DNA from: Pseudomonas marginalis
GTDB lineage: Bacteria; Pseudomonadota; Gammaproteobacteria; Pseudomonadales; Pseudomonadaceae
Length of the DNA: 64,000 nt
Direction: 5' to 3'
Assembly (NCBI RefSeq): GCF_024169655.1
Contig: NZ_JALJWV010000001.1
Span: 5,686,001-5,750,000, forward strand
This document shows, piece after piece, positions 45,701 through 54,896 of the stretch; positions within the stretch are counted from its first letter, which is position 1; every line of letters begins with the position of its first letter. The notes under the pieces are model-generated. The model saw only the letters and a program-made list of their open reading frames with translations, had not been told where the DNA came from and searched no databases. The translations under genes and the position numbers were made by a program.

Positions 45701-46195
45701 ATGCGGCAGGGCACGCCCAGCCATCACTGCGCCAATGGTTTTACGCTGATTGAATTACTACTGACGCTGGCCTTGCTGGCCACGCTTTCGACAGTTGCTT
45801 ATCCGCTGACGGCGTTGATGGGTAAACGCGACCGAGAACTCGACTTGCAACATTCGTTGCGGGAAATACGCCGCGCGATTGATTCCTACAAAGAAGCCAG
45901 CGACGACGGCCGTATCGAAAAAAGCATCGGCGACAGCGGTTATCCACCGACCCTGCAAGTACTGGTCGACGGGGTCACGGACAAGACCGATCTCACAGGC
46001 AAAAAACTCTTCTTCTTGCGCCGCATCCCCCGCGACCCTCTCTGCGAGTGCCCCGAACTGTCGCCCGCGCAGACCTGGCAACTGCGCAGCTACAAGAGCA
46101 CCGCCGATAACCCACAAGAGGGAGAAGATGTATTTGACGTTTCATCCCGAAGCCCCCAGGAGAGTTTGAATGGCACGTTATACAGCCAGTGGTGA
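45701..46195 (+). CDS. GspG-like pseudopilin 1 of a type II secretion-like system
   Basis: The protein has 164 residues. The prepilin cleavage site is NG^FTLIELLLTLALL (G13/F14, E18 = Glu5 of the mature form), followed by the hydrophobic helix and a globular part with RRIPRDPL. ATG 45701 is used; the GTG at 45698 is 7 bases after GAGGT and equally possible. First gene of the secretion cluster; it overlaps the next pseudopilin by 26 bases. Confidence 0.85.
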   Translation: MRQGTPSHHCANGFTLIELLLTLALLATLSTVAYPLTALMGKRDRELDLQHSLREIRRAIDSYKEASDDGRIEKSIGDSGYPPTLQVLVDGVTDKTDLTGKKLFFLRRIPRDPLCECPELSPAQTWQLRSYKSTADNPQEGEDVFDVSSRSPQESLNGTLYSQW

Positions 46196-46550
46196 TCGGG
46201 GTTTTACCCTGATTGAGTTGCTGGTGGTCATGGCCATCATCGCCACGCTCATGACCCTGGTGACCCCCCAATACTTTCGCCAGCACACCAAGGCCCAGGA
46301 AACCGTGCTGCGCCATAACCTGTCCTCGATCCGCCAGGCGCTGGACCAATACCGCGAAGACCACGGCAGTAACCCCGAGTCCCTGCAAACCCTGGTGGAG
46401 CGCCGCTACCTGCGGGAAATCCCCCTCGACCCGCTGACCGGCAAGCGCGACACCTGGCAATTGCAACCTTCCGACGAACAGGGCCTGGGCGACGTGCGCA
46501 GCGGCGCCCCCGGCAACGCGAACGACGGGAGCACCTATGCGCAATGGTAA
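46170..46550 (+). CDS. GspG-like pseudopilin 2
   Basis: The protein has 126 residues. Cleavage site RG^FTLIELLVVMAIIATL (G11/F12, Glu5 present at E16). The globular part has REIPLDPLTGKRDTWQ, resembling the C-terminal region of GspG but short of its calcium-binding end. Likely a fibre subunit or minor pseudopilin of the same apparatus. It overlaps the third pseudopilin gene by 14 bases. Confidence 0.87.
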   Translation: MARYTASGDRGFTLIELLVVMAIIATLMTLVTPQYFRQHTKAQETVLRHNLSSIRQALDQYREDHGSNPESLQTLVERRYLREIPLDPLTGKRDTWQLQPSDEQGLGDVRSGAPGNANDGSTYAQW

Positions 46551-47043
46551 ACAGCCCCAGCGCGGCTCGGTGTTCATGGGCATGCTGGTGACGGTGGCCG
46601 TGGTGGCCGTGATGCTGATGGAAGTGGGCAGCCTGTGGTCCAGCGTGCTGCAGCGCGAGCGCGAACGGGAACTGCTCGCCCGCGGGAATGAAATCCGCCG
46701 GGCAATCGGCCTGTATTACGCGGCCGGTAATACCTTTCCAAAAACCCTCGAAGATCTGGTGCTCGACCGCCGCCAACCGACCATCAAGCGCTACCTGCGC
46801 CGGGTCTACGACGACCCGCTGACCGGCAACGCCGAGTGGGGCGTGGTCAAAGGCCCTGGCGAAACCATCATGGGCGTGTTCAGCAACGCCCAGGGCACGC
46901 CGTTCAAGCAAGGCAACTTTTCCGTCATTAACCACAGTTTTACAGGACAGAGCAGTTATCAAGGGTGGGTGTTTCTGTATGGCCCTGGACAGAGTAACCC
47001 TGCAACCCGCACCGGTCCCGAGGGAGATCAGCCGACCCGATGA
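46537..47043 (+). CDS. Atypical minor pseudopilin lacking Glu5
   Basis: The protein has 168 residues. The leader RG^SVFMGMLVTVAVVAVML has a glycine before the cut site but neither Phe1 nor Glu5. Loss of Glu5 is a feature of the tip subunit GspK, though this protein is much shorter. The globular part has RRVYDDPLTGNAEWGVVKGPG, the same DPLTG block as pseudopilin 2. It is probably the initiating subunit. Confidence 0.78.
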   Translation: MRNGKQPQRGSVFMGMLVTVAVVAVMLMEVGSLWSSVLQRERERELLARGNEIRRAIGLYYAAGNTFPKTLEDLVLDRRQPTIKRYLRRVYDDPLTGNAEWGVVKGPGETIMGVFSNAQGTPFKQGNFSVINHSFTGQSSYQGWVFLYGPGQSNPATRTGPEGDQPTR

Positions 47044-47115
47044 TGCCAATTGAACCAACCTACTGGTCGTTCCAGCAGTTCGGAACTTGTTTATCTGAAT
47101 TGAAGGTACACACAC

Positions 47116-48642
47116 ATGAAAAGCTTACAGCGGCATATACAACAGCTCCTTAAATGGGCGCTGATAGGTATAACACTACTACCCATGCTGGCGTTGGCCC
47201 ACGTTGCAACGGATATCCCCATTGCACGACAACTGTACTGCTACACACAGCCGGACTTCTGGAGCGGAAACCCTGCCGACAAAGGTTGTAATGAGCTGAA
47301 TAAAACCAGCGGTACTCACCCCGGCCAACAATGGAACGAAGTGGCAAAGCTGATCAAAGCAGACGATGGGTACGACTACACCAACCAGGAAACCGTAGAG
47401 ACACTGATACCCAATGGAAAACTCTGCTCGGCCGCCAACCCGCTGATGGAGGGTCTCAACACACCTTCGGCGAACTGGCACAAAACACCGATGACGACAA
47501 AAAATGGTGTTGCGGAAGTGCGTATTGTCGGTACCGCACCGCATGTCAGCAGCATCGTGCAGATCTACCTCAGTAAATCCAGTTACAACCCCGCCACAAT
47601 GCCATTGAAGTGGAGCGACCTGGAGTTGCTCCACGAGGAAACCGTCACGGTCGCACGAACCGATTGGGGCGAGCAGCCACCGTCAGTGGGTGGATTGCAG
47701 GGTTATTTCAAATTCAACGTCGCCATACCTAACGGGCGCACCGGCGATGCGGTGCTCTTCACCCGCTTCCAGCGCATCGATCCGGCTGGCGAGGGTTTTT
47801 ATAATTGCAGCGATATCACGCTCCATAACGATGGGCCCACCCCAACACCGGAGTGGCACGCCAACGGCCTTTTCCAACCTCAGGGATTCACTCCGAAACA
47901 AGGGGATACCATCCATTTCCGGGTACTTGGATCAAGCAAGTCCTACAACGAAACGGTAGACCTGCAATACCCGATAACTAACGCGGCCCCCACTGTTTGG
48001 GGACCCGGGCTTGTACAAGCGCTGAAGCCCTACGCCTCGATTGTGCAGGTAGGAGAATTGAAAGGCGCCAGCATTGTCTACAACACCACAGACGCCACGA
48101 AGAATCTGGTCTATCTGGCTGACGAAAAATCTTCCAAAGCCATGTCAATCATTCCTGGCGGAGGACCCGAGCCTGTCAACCCCGCACCGCCGGTCGCGAG
48201 GATCACCGGCCCGACATCATTGACGTCGGGACAAACCTTTACGTTCAGTGGTACCTCATCATCCGGCAGTAATGGCCCCTTGCTCTATAACTGGGCAGTC
48301 GCCGGGATGACTGGCCCAACCGACGACGCGACGGTCAACGGCAAAGCCTACACCGTCACGCAGCCGACGATATTCAAGGCACGGCTGAGTGTTCGCGACA
48401 CCCAAAACGGCAAAACCGACCAAGCGGTGTTTGACTTTACGGTCACGCCTGGTGGCGGCGGCGGCGAGCACCCGGCATACAAGGAAGGCACCGCTTATAA
48501 AGCCGGCGACATCGTGACCAACAACGGCAAAAATTATCAATGCAAGCCTCACCCTTACACCGCCTGGTGTGCAGGCGCGGCGTGGGCCTACGCCCCTGGT
48601 TCGGGCACGGCGTGGGAGCAAGCATGGGACGAAGTTCAATAA
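47116..48642 (+). CDS. AA10 lytic polysaccharide monooxygenase, chitin-binding (CbpD/GbpA-like)
   Basis: The protein has 508 residues. A signal peptide ends ALA^H, leaving H29 as the N-terminal copper-brace histidine; H143 (GTAPHVSS) fits the second ligand. After the catalytic domain (about 29-220) comes a GbpA-like middle region, a PKD/Ig-like domain (about 355-445) and a C-terminal CBM5/12 chitin-binding domain (AYKEGTAYKAGDIVTNNGKNYQC, abridged). It oxidatively cleaves chitin outside the cell. It lies inside the secretion gene cluster, so it is the likely cargo. GC is lower than in flanking gsp genes. Confidence 0.88.
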   Translation: MKSLQRHIQQLLKWALIGITLLPMLALAHVATDIPIARQLYCYTQPDFWSGNPADKGCNELNKTSGTHPGQQWNEVAKLIKADDGYDYTNQETVETLIPNGKLCSAANPLMEGLNTPSANWHKTPMTTKNGVAEVRIVGTAPHVSSIVQIYLSKSSYNPATMPLKWSDLELLHEETVTVARTDWGEQPPSVGGLQGYFKFNVAIPNGRTGDAVLFTRFQRIDPAGEGFYNCSDITLHNDGPTPTPEWHANGLFQPQGFTPKQGDTIHFRVLGSSKSYNETVDLQYPITNAAPTVWGPGLVQALKPYASIVQVGELKGASIVYNTTDATKNLVYLADEKSSKAMSIIPGGGPEPVNPAPPVARITGPTSLTSGQTFTFSGTSSSGSNGPLLYNWAVAGMTGPTDDATVNGKAYTVTQPTIFKARLSVRDTQNGKTDQAVFDFTVTPGGGGGEHPAYKEGTAYKAGDIVTNNGKNYQCKPHPYTAWCAGAAWAYAPGSGTAWEQAWDEVQ

Positions 48643-48699
48643 ACCGTCGATGCACCTGCGCATATTCAGTTAATGGATAAGCGTAAGTTCCAAACGTTA

Positions 48700-48722
48700 T
48701 AGGGCGCCTTGCGGCGCCTTAT
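48700..48722 (+). terminator. Hairpin after the LPMO gene
   Basis: AGGGCGCC / GGCGCCTT stem with loop TTGC; followed by ATATC rather than a T-run, so efficiency is uncertain. It would separate the LPMO from gspG. Confidence 0.55.
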
Positions 48723-48861
48723 ATCGAGCAACGCTACAGTTAACGATGTATCTGAACTGCATATGTTCTAACGAAGTTCTACCGGCGGTGCCCGTCAAAA
48801 AAACGGGCCGGGAGAGTGATACACAACCGCCGTACCTTGGCACTCCCAACAGGGTATCTCC

Positions 48862-49296
48862 ATGCGCACACGCACCGTTATCCACAGCCCCCAACGCGGC
48901 TTCACCTTGCTGGAGTTGCTGGTCGTCCTGCTGATCATCGCCCTGCTCGCCGGCTACGTCGGCCCGAAGATGTTCGACCGCCTGGAACTGGCCAAGGTGC
49001 AAACCGCCAAGGGCCAGATGAAATCCCTGGGCGACGCCCTGCACCAATACCGCCTGGACAACGGCCATTACCCCGCCGAAACCCTCGGCCTCGGCGCCCT
49101 GACCGAACGCCCCGCCAGCGAACCGAACTGGCACGGGCCGTACCTGCCCAAAGCCGCGCCGCCGGACCCATGGAACACGCCCTACGCATACAAAAACCCC
49201 GGCACGCCGCCCAACGAGGTGGACATCATCTCCCTGGGCCGCGACGGCAAGGCCGGCGGTGAAGGCACCAACGCCGATATTGTGTTCGGCCTGTGA
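48862..49296 (+). CDS. gspG: Major pseudopilin GspG
   Basis: The protein has 144 residues. Cleavage site RG^FTLLELLVVLLIIALL (G13/F14, Glu5 = E18). It has the diagnostic GspG C-terminus: WHGPYLPKAAPPDPWNTPYAYKNPG (abridged) and VDIISLGRDGKAGGEGTNADI, the calcium-binding loop. It forms the pseudopilus fibre. A TTATCCACAG sequence lies in its first codons (48878-48887). Confidence 0.94.
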   Translation: MRTRTVIHSPQRGFTLLELLVVLLIIALLAGYVGPKMFDRLELAKVQTAKGQMKSLGDALHQYRLDNGHYPAETLGLGALTERPASEPNWHGPYLPKAAPPDPWNTPYAYKNPGTPPNEVDIISLGRDGKAGGEGTNADIVFGL

Positions 49297-49302
49297 CCCG
49301 CC

Positions 49303-49767
49303 ATGCACACGCTGCGCATCCTCCTGACCCTGCTGTGCCTCGCAGACACCGCCCGGGCCGACTGCTGGCAATCGGCAGCCAGCCGTTACCACGTCGATCC
49401 GCTTTTGCTGTACGCCATTGCCAAGGTCGAATCCGGTCTCAACCCCGGCGCGCGCAACGTCAACCGCGATGGCAGCCAGGACATCGGTCTGATGCAAATC
49501 AACAGCCGCCACTTGCCCGCGCTGGCCCGGTTCGGCATCACCGAACAGCACCTGCTCACGCAGCCCTGTACCAGTGTGATGGTGGGCGCGTGGCTCCTCG
49601 CCGGGTTTATCCGCGAGCAGGGTTATGGCTGGCAGGCCGTGGGCGCCTATAACGCCGGAACCCGACCGGATCGGCAAGCGCGGCGCTCACGCTATGCCCT
49701 GGCGGTATGGCGCTACTACGACGCGTTGCAGCAACAGCGCCAGCAACTCGCCAGGCAAACCCCATGA
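49303..49767 (+). CDS. Lytic transglycosylase (SLT/IagB-like)
   Basis: The protein has 154 residues. A signal peptide (1-19, ending ARA) precedes the SLT domain with catalytic E43 (AIAKVESGLNP), GLMQIN and AYNAGT. It cuts peptidoglycan to let a trans-envelope machine pass. Such enzymes are usual with type III/IV systems and pili but not with canonical T2SS operons. It overlaps gspF by ATGA, so it is part of the operon. Confidence 0.9.
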   Translation: MHTLRILLTLLCLADTARADCWQSAASRYHVDPLLLYAIAKVESGLNPGARNVNRDGSQDIGLMQINSRHLPALARFGITEQHLLTQPCTSVMVGAWLLAGFIREQGYGWQAVGAYNAGTRPDRQARRSRYALAVWRYYDALQQQRQQLARQTP

Positions 49768-50948
49768 TCGACATCGACGCCCGCATCATCCGCGACGGCC
49801 ACTTGCAGCGCCTGCGCCTGCAAGCCCTCGACCTGGCCCACGCACGCCAGCAACTGCAGGCCGACGGCGCCCAGGTCATCTCGTTGCAGGCGCGCCGCGC
49901 ATTGAAACTGCCCAGCCGCCGCGCCCGGTTCGCCCTGGGGCTGTTTATCCAGGAACTGGTGGTGCTGCTGGACGCCGGGCTGGTGCTGGTGGAAGCGGTG
50001 GAAACCCTGCGCGACAAGGCGCCCCCCGGGATCAATCGCCAGGTCATGAGCGACTTGCTGGGGTCGATGTACGAGGGCAATTCGCTGTCCAAGGCCATGC
50101 AGCTCAAACCCGAGATTTTTCCTTCGCTGCTGATCGCCACCGTGGCGTCCTCGGAACACAGCGGCCAACTGGCCGTCGCCCTGCGCCGTTACCACCATTT
50201 CGAGGCGCATCTGCAAGCCGTGAAAAAACGCGTCAGCGGCGCGCTGATGTACCCGCTGGTGGTGCTCAGCGTGGGTGCGTTGATCCTGCTGTTCCTGTTG
50301 TTTTTCGTGATCCCGCGCTTTGCCTCGGTGTTCGATGCGGTCGCCGACTTGCCGGCGACCGCACGGTTCATGGTGTGGTGGGGCGCGCTGGTGGACACGC
50401 GTGGCATGGAGCTGCTGCTCGGCCTGGCGCTGGCGATCGCCGGGTTGGTGCTGTTATTGCGCAGCGCCGGGTTCAAGCGCCGCGCCGCCCGGCTGTTCTG
50501 GAAAATTCCCAGCCTGGGTGCGCAGCGCACGCTGTTTATCCTCGCGCGCTTCTACCGCACCGTCGGCATGCTGCTGATGGGCGGGATGCCGGTGGTCACG
50601 GCGGTGGAACTGTCCGGCGCGTTGCTGCCTGCCGAGCGTCAAGGCGCGCTGCGTCAGGCCATGACCGACATCCAGGCCGGCCAGCCGCTGTCCACGTCGC
50701 TGGCGCGCCATCAACTGACCACCGCCGTGGCCGAACGCCTGTTACGGGTGGGTGAGCAAAGCGGTGAGTTGGCGGCCATGTGCGAGCGCATCGCGCAGTT
50801 CCACGATGAAGCACTGGAGCGGGCCATCGAGCTGTTCAGCAAGGTCTTCGAGCCGCTGTTGATGTTGGTGGTGGGCGGGTTGATCGGGTTGATCGTGTTC
50901 ATGTTGTACATGCCGATTTTCGAGCTGGCGGGTTCCATTCAGGGGTAG
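49764..50948 (+). CDS. gspF: Type II secretion inner-membrane platform protein GspF
   Basis: The protein has 394 residues. Two repeated T2SSF domains with three membrane helices (near ALMYPLVVLSVGALILLFLL, LLGLALAIAGLVLLL and the C-terminal MLVVGGLIGLIVFMLYMPIF). The motif GLVLVEAVETLRDKAP (from AGLVLVEAVE) is typical. It interacts with the GspE ATPase encoded next. Confidence 0.94.
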   Translation: MIDIDARIIRDGHLQRLRLQALDLAHARQQLQADGAQVISLQARRALKLPSRRARFALGLFIQELVVLLDAGLVLVEAVETLRDKAPPGINRQVMSDLLGSMYEGNSLSKAMQLKPEIFPSLLIATVASSEHSGQLAVALRRYHHFEAHLQAVKKRVSGALMYPLVVLSVGALILLFLLFFVIPRFASVFDAVADLPATARFMVWWGALVDTRGMELLLGLALAIAGLVLLLRSAGFKRRAARLFWKIPSLGAQRTLFILARFYRTVGMLLMGGMPVVTAVELSGALLPAERQGALRQAMTDIQAGQPLSTSLARHQLTTAVAERLLRVGEQSGELAAMCERIAQFHDEALERAIELFSKVFEPLLMLVVGGLIGLIVFMLYMPIFELAGSIQG

Positions 50949-50952
50949 CGCG

Positions 50953-52590
50953 ATGAGCGAGCAGACACGGCAATGGCAAGCACTGGCGGACCAGCGCGGA
51001 ATGTCCTTGGCCAATTACCTGCTGGAAGTGTTGCACCAGGCACCCGAGCAGCTGTCGACCATCGCCGCCCCCCTGAACCTGATCCCCATCGTACCGGCGG
51101 ACCTCGTCGATCATTGGCGCTTCGACCTGTTGCCACTACCCCAGGCACTGACTCACACCGTACTGCCCGTGGACTATCAGGAGCGTCCCTGCCTGGTGCT
51201 CGGCGCGCCTTTTACCCTGGCCGACCGCCACTGGATTCAGTCCACCCCAAGCCTTCGCGCCTTACCCCTGGCCATGAGCCTGCCCGGCGCGGTCAAAGCC
51301 CAACTGACCCTGGCCGAAGCCAGCCAACGGGTGATGCAACCGTTCGGTGAGGACGACGACAGTGCCCAGGTCAGCCAAACCGCCCAGGAAATATCCCTGA
51401 GCAGCATCGCCCGCGATGACAACCCGGTGGTGCGCCTGGTCAACTCCATGCTGTTCGATGCACTGCAAAGCCGCGCCAGCGATATCCATGTGGAAACCAC
51501 GCCCCAGGGCCTGGTGATCAAGTACCGCATCGACGGCGTGTTGCAGCAGATGGGCCAGGCCAGCGGGCTGGACATGGCCGAGCAGGCGCTGTCACGCATC
51601 AAGGTGTTGTCGGAGCTGGATATCGGCGAGCGCCGGGTGCCCCAGGACGGTCGCTTCAAGATGAAAATCCAGGGCCGCGAGGTGGATTTCCGGGTGTCGA
51701 TCATGCCCAGTATCCATGGCGAGGACGCGGTACTGCGCATCCTCGACAAATCCCAGCGCGGCGAGTCCCTGAGCCTGGAAAGCCTCGGGCTGGCCGCCGA
51801 CACCATCGCCCGCATCCGCGTGCTGGCCAGCGAGCCCTACGGCATGTTGCTGGTGACGGGGCCTACCGGCAGCGGCAAGTCCACCACCCTGTATGCGGCC
51901 TTGTCGGAGACCAATACCGGCGAGAAGAAAATCATCACCATCGAAGACCCGGTGGAATACGAACTGCCCGGCGTGCTGCAGATCCCGGTGAACGACAAGA
52001 AGGGCCTGACCTTCGCCCGTGGCCTGCGCTCGATCCTGCGGCATGACCCGGACACGATCCTGGTGGGCGAAATCCGCGACGGCGAGACGGCGGGGATCGC
52101 CGTACAGGCAGCCTTGACCGGACATCTGGTGCTGTCGTCGGTGCATGCCAACAGCGCGTTCAGTGTGCTGGAGCGCTTTACCTACATGGACGTCGACCCC
52201 GCCAGTTTCGTCGAGGCCCTCAATGGCGTGGTGGCCCAGCGTCTGGTACGGCGCATCTGCCCGGACTGCGGCGTGGCCGCCAAGCCCGACGAGGACATCG
52301 CCCGGCTCGCCCAACTGCCCGAGGCCCAGCTCAAACGCGGCCATTACCGCGTGGGCAAAGGCTGCGAGGGCTGTCGCCACACCGGATATCGCGGCCGCCT
52401 CGCCCTCGCGGAAGTGCTGACGGTAACCGACAGCATCAAGGACGGCCTGCTCAACCGCAGCTCAGCCGCCACCTTGCGGGAACTGGCGCGCGAAGCCGGG
52501 CATGTGTTCATCCGCGATATCGCCCTGGCTCACGCGGCCCAGGGCGACACCACGCTCAAGGAGATCCATCGTGTCATTTCCCTTTATTGA
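50953..52590 (+). CDS. gspE: Type II secretion ATPase GspE
   Basis: The protein has 545 residues. N-terminal N1E-like domain (about 1-130), N2E domain with RASDIHVETTPQGLVIKYRIDG, Walker A GPTGSGKST (303-311, K309), Asp box, Walker B region LVGEIRDGETA, and the zinc tetracysteine C436/C439 and C471/C474 of PulE/GspE/PilB. It powers pseudopilus assembly. It starts 4 bases after gspF and overlaps the next gene by 20 bases. Confidence 0.95.
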   Translation: MSEQTRQWQALADQRGMSLANYLLEVLHQAPEQLSTIAAPLNLIPIVPADLVDHWRFDLLPLPQALTHTVLPVDYQERPCLVLGAPFTLADRHWIQSTPSLRALPLAMSLPGAVKAQLTLAEASQRVMQPFGEDDDSAQVSQTAQEISLSSIARDDNPVVRLVNSMLFDALQSRASDIHVETTPQGLVIKYRIDGVLQQMGQASGLDMAEQALSRIKVLSELDIGERRVPQDGRFKMKIQGREVDFRVSIMPSIHGEDAVLRILDKSQRGESLSLESLGLAADTIARIRVLASEPYGMLLVTGPTGSGKSTTLYAALSETNTGEKKIITIEDPVEYELPGVLQIPVNDKKGLTFARGLRSILRHDPDTILVGEIRDGETAGIAVQAALTGHLVLSSVHANSAFSVLERFTYMDVDPASFVEALNGVVAQRLVRRICPDCGVAAKPDEDIARLAQLPEAQLKRGHYRVGKGCEGCRHTGYRGRLALAEVLTVTDSIKDGLLNRSSAATLRELAREAGHVFIRDIALAHAAQGDTTLKEIHRVISLY

Positions 52591-53296
52591 GCACGTGGTG
52601 TGGCTGCACAGCGCGGGCGCCGCCTGGGCCGCGCGCCCTCGTTGGCGCGGCGCGAATGTCTGGCGCGCGCGGCAGGCCGGCGAACCGCTGAGCGCCTGCG
52701 CCGACCTGTTGGAACAGGCCCCTCGGGGCCGCATGCGCTTTTTGGACCGGGCCACGCTGCTGCTGGGGTTTCCCCACGTGCACTACCTGATGCTGCCGTG
52801 GCAAACCGGCCTGTACAGCGCAAGCGATTGGCAAGGCTTCGCCGAGGCCACCTTCAGCCAACAGACGGGCCTCGACCCTGAGCAGTGGCAGGTGCGGCTC
52901 GCCAACGGCGCCTTCGGCCATGAGCGCCTGGCCGTGGCGACCGCGCGGGACCTGCTGCAAGACCTGCGTGACCTGTTCAAACTGCGCCAGTTGCCCCTGG
53001 TGACCTGCGCACCGCTGCTGACGGCCGTCGCGCAGCAATACTGGCGGCAATTGCCTGCCGACTGCGTGCTGGCGATCCGCGAAGCCGAAAGCCTCAGTTG
53101 CCTCTACCGGCACCAAGGCGTCGCCGATCAAGTCTGCGTGATGCCGACACAACCCGGCAGCGCCTTGAGCGACAACCTGTTCGCCGCCGACCTGCTCGCG
53201 CAACGGCACGCGCCGGCGATCCGGGTCGTCACCCACAGCCCCACCGAACACTGGCTGGGGCCACTGCATCCATGGCTGGAAGAGACCTGTCCATGA
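52571..53296 (+). CDS. Assembly-platform protein, possible cytoplasmic GspL/PilM analogue
   Basis: The protein has 241 residues, no clear membrane helix. GTG start at 52571 with AAGGAG 7 bases upstream, inside the end of gspE. Sequence includes RMRFLDRATLLLGFPHVHYLMLPWQTGLYS and ATARDLLQDLRDLFKLRQLPLVTCAPLL (both abridged), the latter resembling the actin-like part of GspL/PilM. I do not recognise it firmly; position after E and before a PilN-like gene supports the role. Confidence 0.65.
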   Translation: MSFPFIEHVVWLHSAGAAWAARPRWRGANVWRARQAGEPLSACADLLEQAPRGRMRFLDRATLLLGFPHVHYLMLPWQTGLYSASDWQGFAEATFSQQTGLDPEQWQVRLANGAFGHERLAVATARDLLQDLRDLFKLRQLPLVTCAPLLTAVAQQYWRQLPADCVLAIREAESLSCLYRHQGVADQVCVMPTQPGSALSDNLFAADLLAQRHAPAIRVVTHSPTEHWLGPLHPWLEETCP

Positions 53297-53850
53297 TCGC
53301 CCGGTTGAGATCCCGTCTCGCCGACGCCTGGCAACCGACGCGCTCGCCCAGCGTCGACTTCCTGCGCCCCAACGCCCTTTACCGGCCGCTGGTCGGCCTG
53401 CTGTGGCTGGTCGCCGCAGTACTCGCCTTGCACACCTGGCTGCAATGGCAACGCATGGAGCAGCGGCAACAACAGACCGATGAACTGGAGCAACACTACA
53501 TCCAACTGACCCGCCGCCAGGAGCAATTGATCCAGGCCGCCAGCCACCTGTCGCCGCGGCAAAAACAACAGCTGGCCAGCTTTGCCCAACAGGCGGCCAC
53601 GCCCTTCGCGCCGATGGACGCCGTGGCTCAAGCCTGGTCCCGGGAGGTCGCCCTGACCCGCCTGGAGGTCAACACACAGAGCCAACGGCTGCACCTGGAT
53701 CTGGAGGCCAAAGGGTTGGGCGACGCCTTTCGCTTCGTCGAACGGCTCAAGGCCCAACCGGGCGTCGAGGTGAACCTGCAACAAAGCGCGCGCAAGACCA
53801 ACGACCCGCAGCACCCGGTGCAGGTCAAACTCAGCGTCGGCGCGGGATAA
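53293..53850 (+). CDS. PilN/GspL-C-like membrane protein
   Basis: The protein has 185 residues. One membrane helix (about 34-52; ALYRPLVGLLWLVAAVLALH, abridged) is followed by a coiled-coil rich in Gln/Glu (about 58-92) and a small alpha/beta domain (TRLEVNTQSQRLHLDLEAKG; EVNLQQSARK), the layout of PilN and of the periplasmic part of GspL. It overlaps the upstream gene by ATGA. Confidence 0.72.
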   Translation: MIARLRSRLADAWQPTRSPSVDFLRPNALYRPLVGLLWLVAAVLALHTWLQWQRMEQRQQQTDELEQHYIQLTRRQEQLIQAASHLSPRQKQQLASFAQQAATPFAPMDAVAQAWSREVALTRLEVNTQSQRLHLDLEAKGLGDAFRFVERLKAQPGVEVNLQQSARKTNDPQHPVQVKLSVGAG

Positions 53851-53856
53851 TCGCCG

Positions 53857-54393
53857 ATGGACGCCGTCACTCGCCACCTGCCGCGCCTGCGCTGGCAACT
53901 GATGCAATGGCAACAGCGCCTGGGCGTGCCGGGCTTGCTGGCGCTGGGGGTGATGGCGGCGGCGCTGGCGATTGACGTGGCGATCATTTATCCGGCGGGC
54001 CGCAGCGACGACCTGCGCCGCCAGGAACTGCAGGCCGGCATCGCCGAACACCCCCAGGAGGTTCAAGTCACCGAACCGGCGGTGGTCGAACGTTTGCCCA
54101 GCGCAGAGGACTTCGCCCCCCGTCTGGAGAAGCTGCTGGGTATCCTCACCCAACGCGGGTTTATCATCGAGCAGACGACCCTGGCCTACTCCGCGCCGGG
54201 CGACACCGGCTTGCAACGCCTGGACGCGGAGATTCCCCTCGTCGGCCCCTACATCCTGCTGCGCGAGACCCTGGCCGACCTCGCGAAAGAACCGGCCGTG
54301 CGCATCGAAAACGTGACCCTGGAGCGCAAGGAAATCACCAGCGGCATGCTCAGCATCGGCCTCAAGGTCAGTGTGTTGGGGGTGGTCGAATGA
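53857..54393 (+). CDS. PilO/GspM-like membrane protein
   Basis: The protein has 178 residues. A membrane helix at about 27-45 (LLALGVMAAALAIDVAIIY) is followed by a ferredoxin-like domain (LEKLLGILTQRGFIIEQTTLAY; VGPYILLRETLADLAKEPAVRIENVTLERKE, abridged) typical of PilO and GspM. It pairs with the PilN-like protein in the inner-membrane ring. Confidence 0.75.
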   Translation: MDAVTRHLPRLRWQLMQWQQRLGVPGLLALGVMAAALAIDVAIIYPAGRSDDLRRQELQAGIAEHPQEVQVTEPAVVERLPSAEDFAPRLEKLLGILTQRGFIIEQTTLAYSAPGDTGLQRLDAEIPLVGPYILLRETLADLAKEPAVRIENVTLERKEITSGMLSIGLKVSVLGVVE

Positions 54394-54878
54394 AGCTGCC
54401 GCTGTATTTGCGCGTGGTGTTGCTGCTGACCCTGCTCGGCTGCGGCTGGCTGTTCTGGCAAGACACCCCGGACCGCCCCGCCGACGCGCCAACACCCGTT
54501 GCGAGCAAACCGATGGAGCCTGCGCCAGCCGCCCTGCCGCTCCCCGAAACATCAGTGGCGGTCGTCGACCTGTTCCCCGCGCAAACCTGGACCCCGCCGC
54601 CGCCGCCCAAACCGGTCGACACCTCGGCATCCGCGCCCCCACCGCTGCCGTTCACCGTCAGTGCGCAGTGGCGCTATCAGAACCAATCGAACATCGTCGT
54701 GCTCAGCGGCAATGGCAACCAGTACACCTTGTGCAACCGCTGCTCGGTGCCCGGGCGCATCGTGCCCGGCAAGATGCTCGACGCCCACTACCGGTTGGAC
54801 AAACTCACTGACAGCGCCGTGGTGCTGACCTACATGCCGCTCAAGCATGTCAGCACCCTGCGCCTGAGCACTCACTGA
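54390..54878 (+). CDS. GspC/PilP-like connector protein
   Basis: The protein has 162 residues. An N-terminal helix (YLRVVLLLTLLGCGWLFW) anchors it, a proline-rich linker (about 25-90) spans the periplasm, and the C-terminal domain (FTVSAQWRYQNQSNIVVLSGNGNQYTLC, abridged) resembles the HR domain that contacts the secretin. It overlaps the PilO-like gene by ATGA and precedes gspD by 18 bases. Confidence 0.7.
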   Translation: MKLPLYLRVVLLLTLLGCGWLFWQDTPDRPADAPTPVASKPMEPAPAALPLPETSVAVVDLFPAQTWTPPPPPKPVDTSASAPPPLPFTVSAQWRYQNQSNIVVLSGNGNQYTLCNRCSVPGRIVPGKMLDAHYRLDKLTDSAVVLTYMPLKHVSTLRLSTH

Positions 54879-54896
54879 GCGGGGACGGGCACGATC

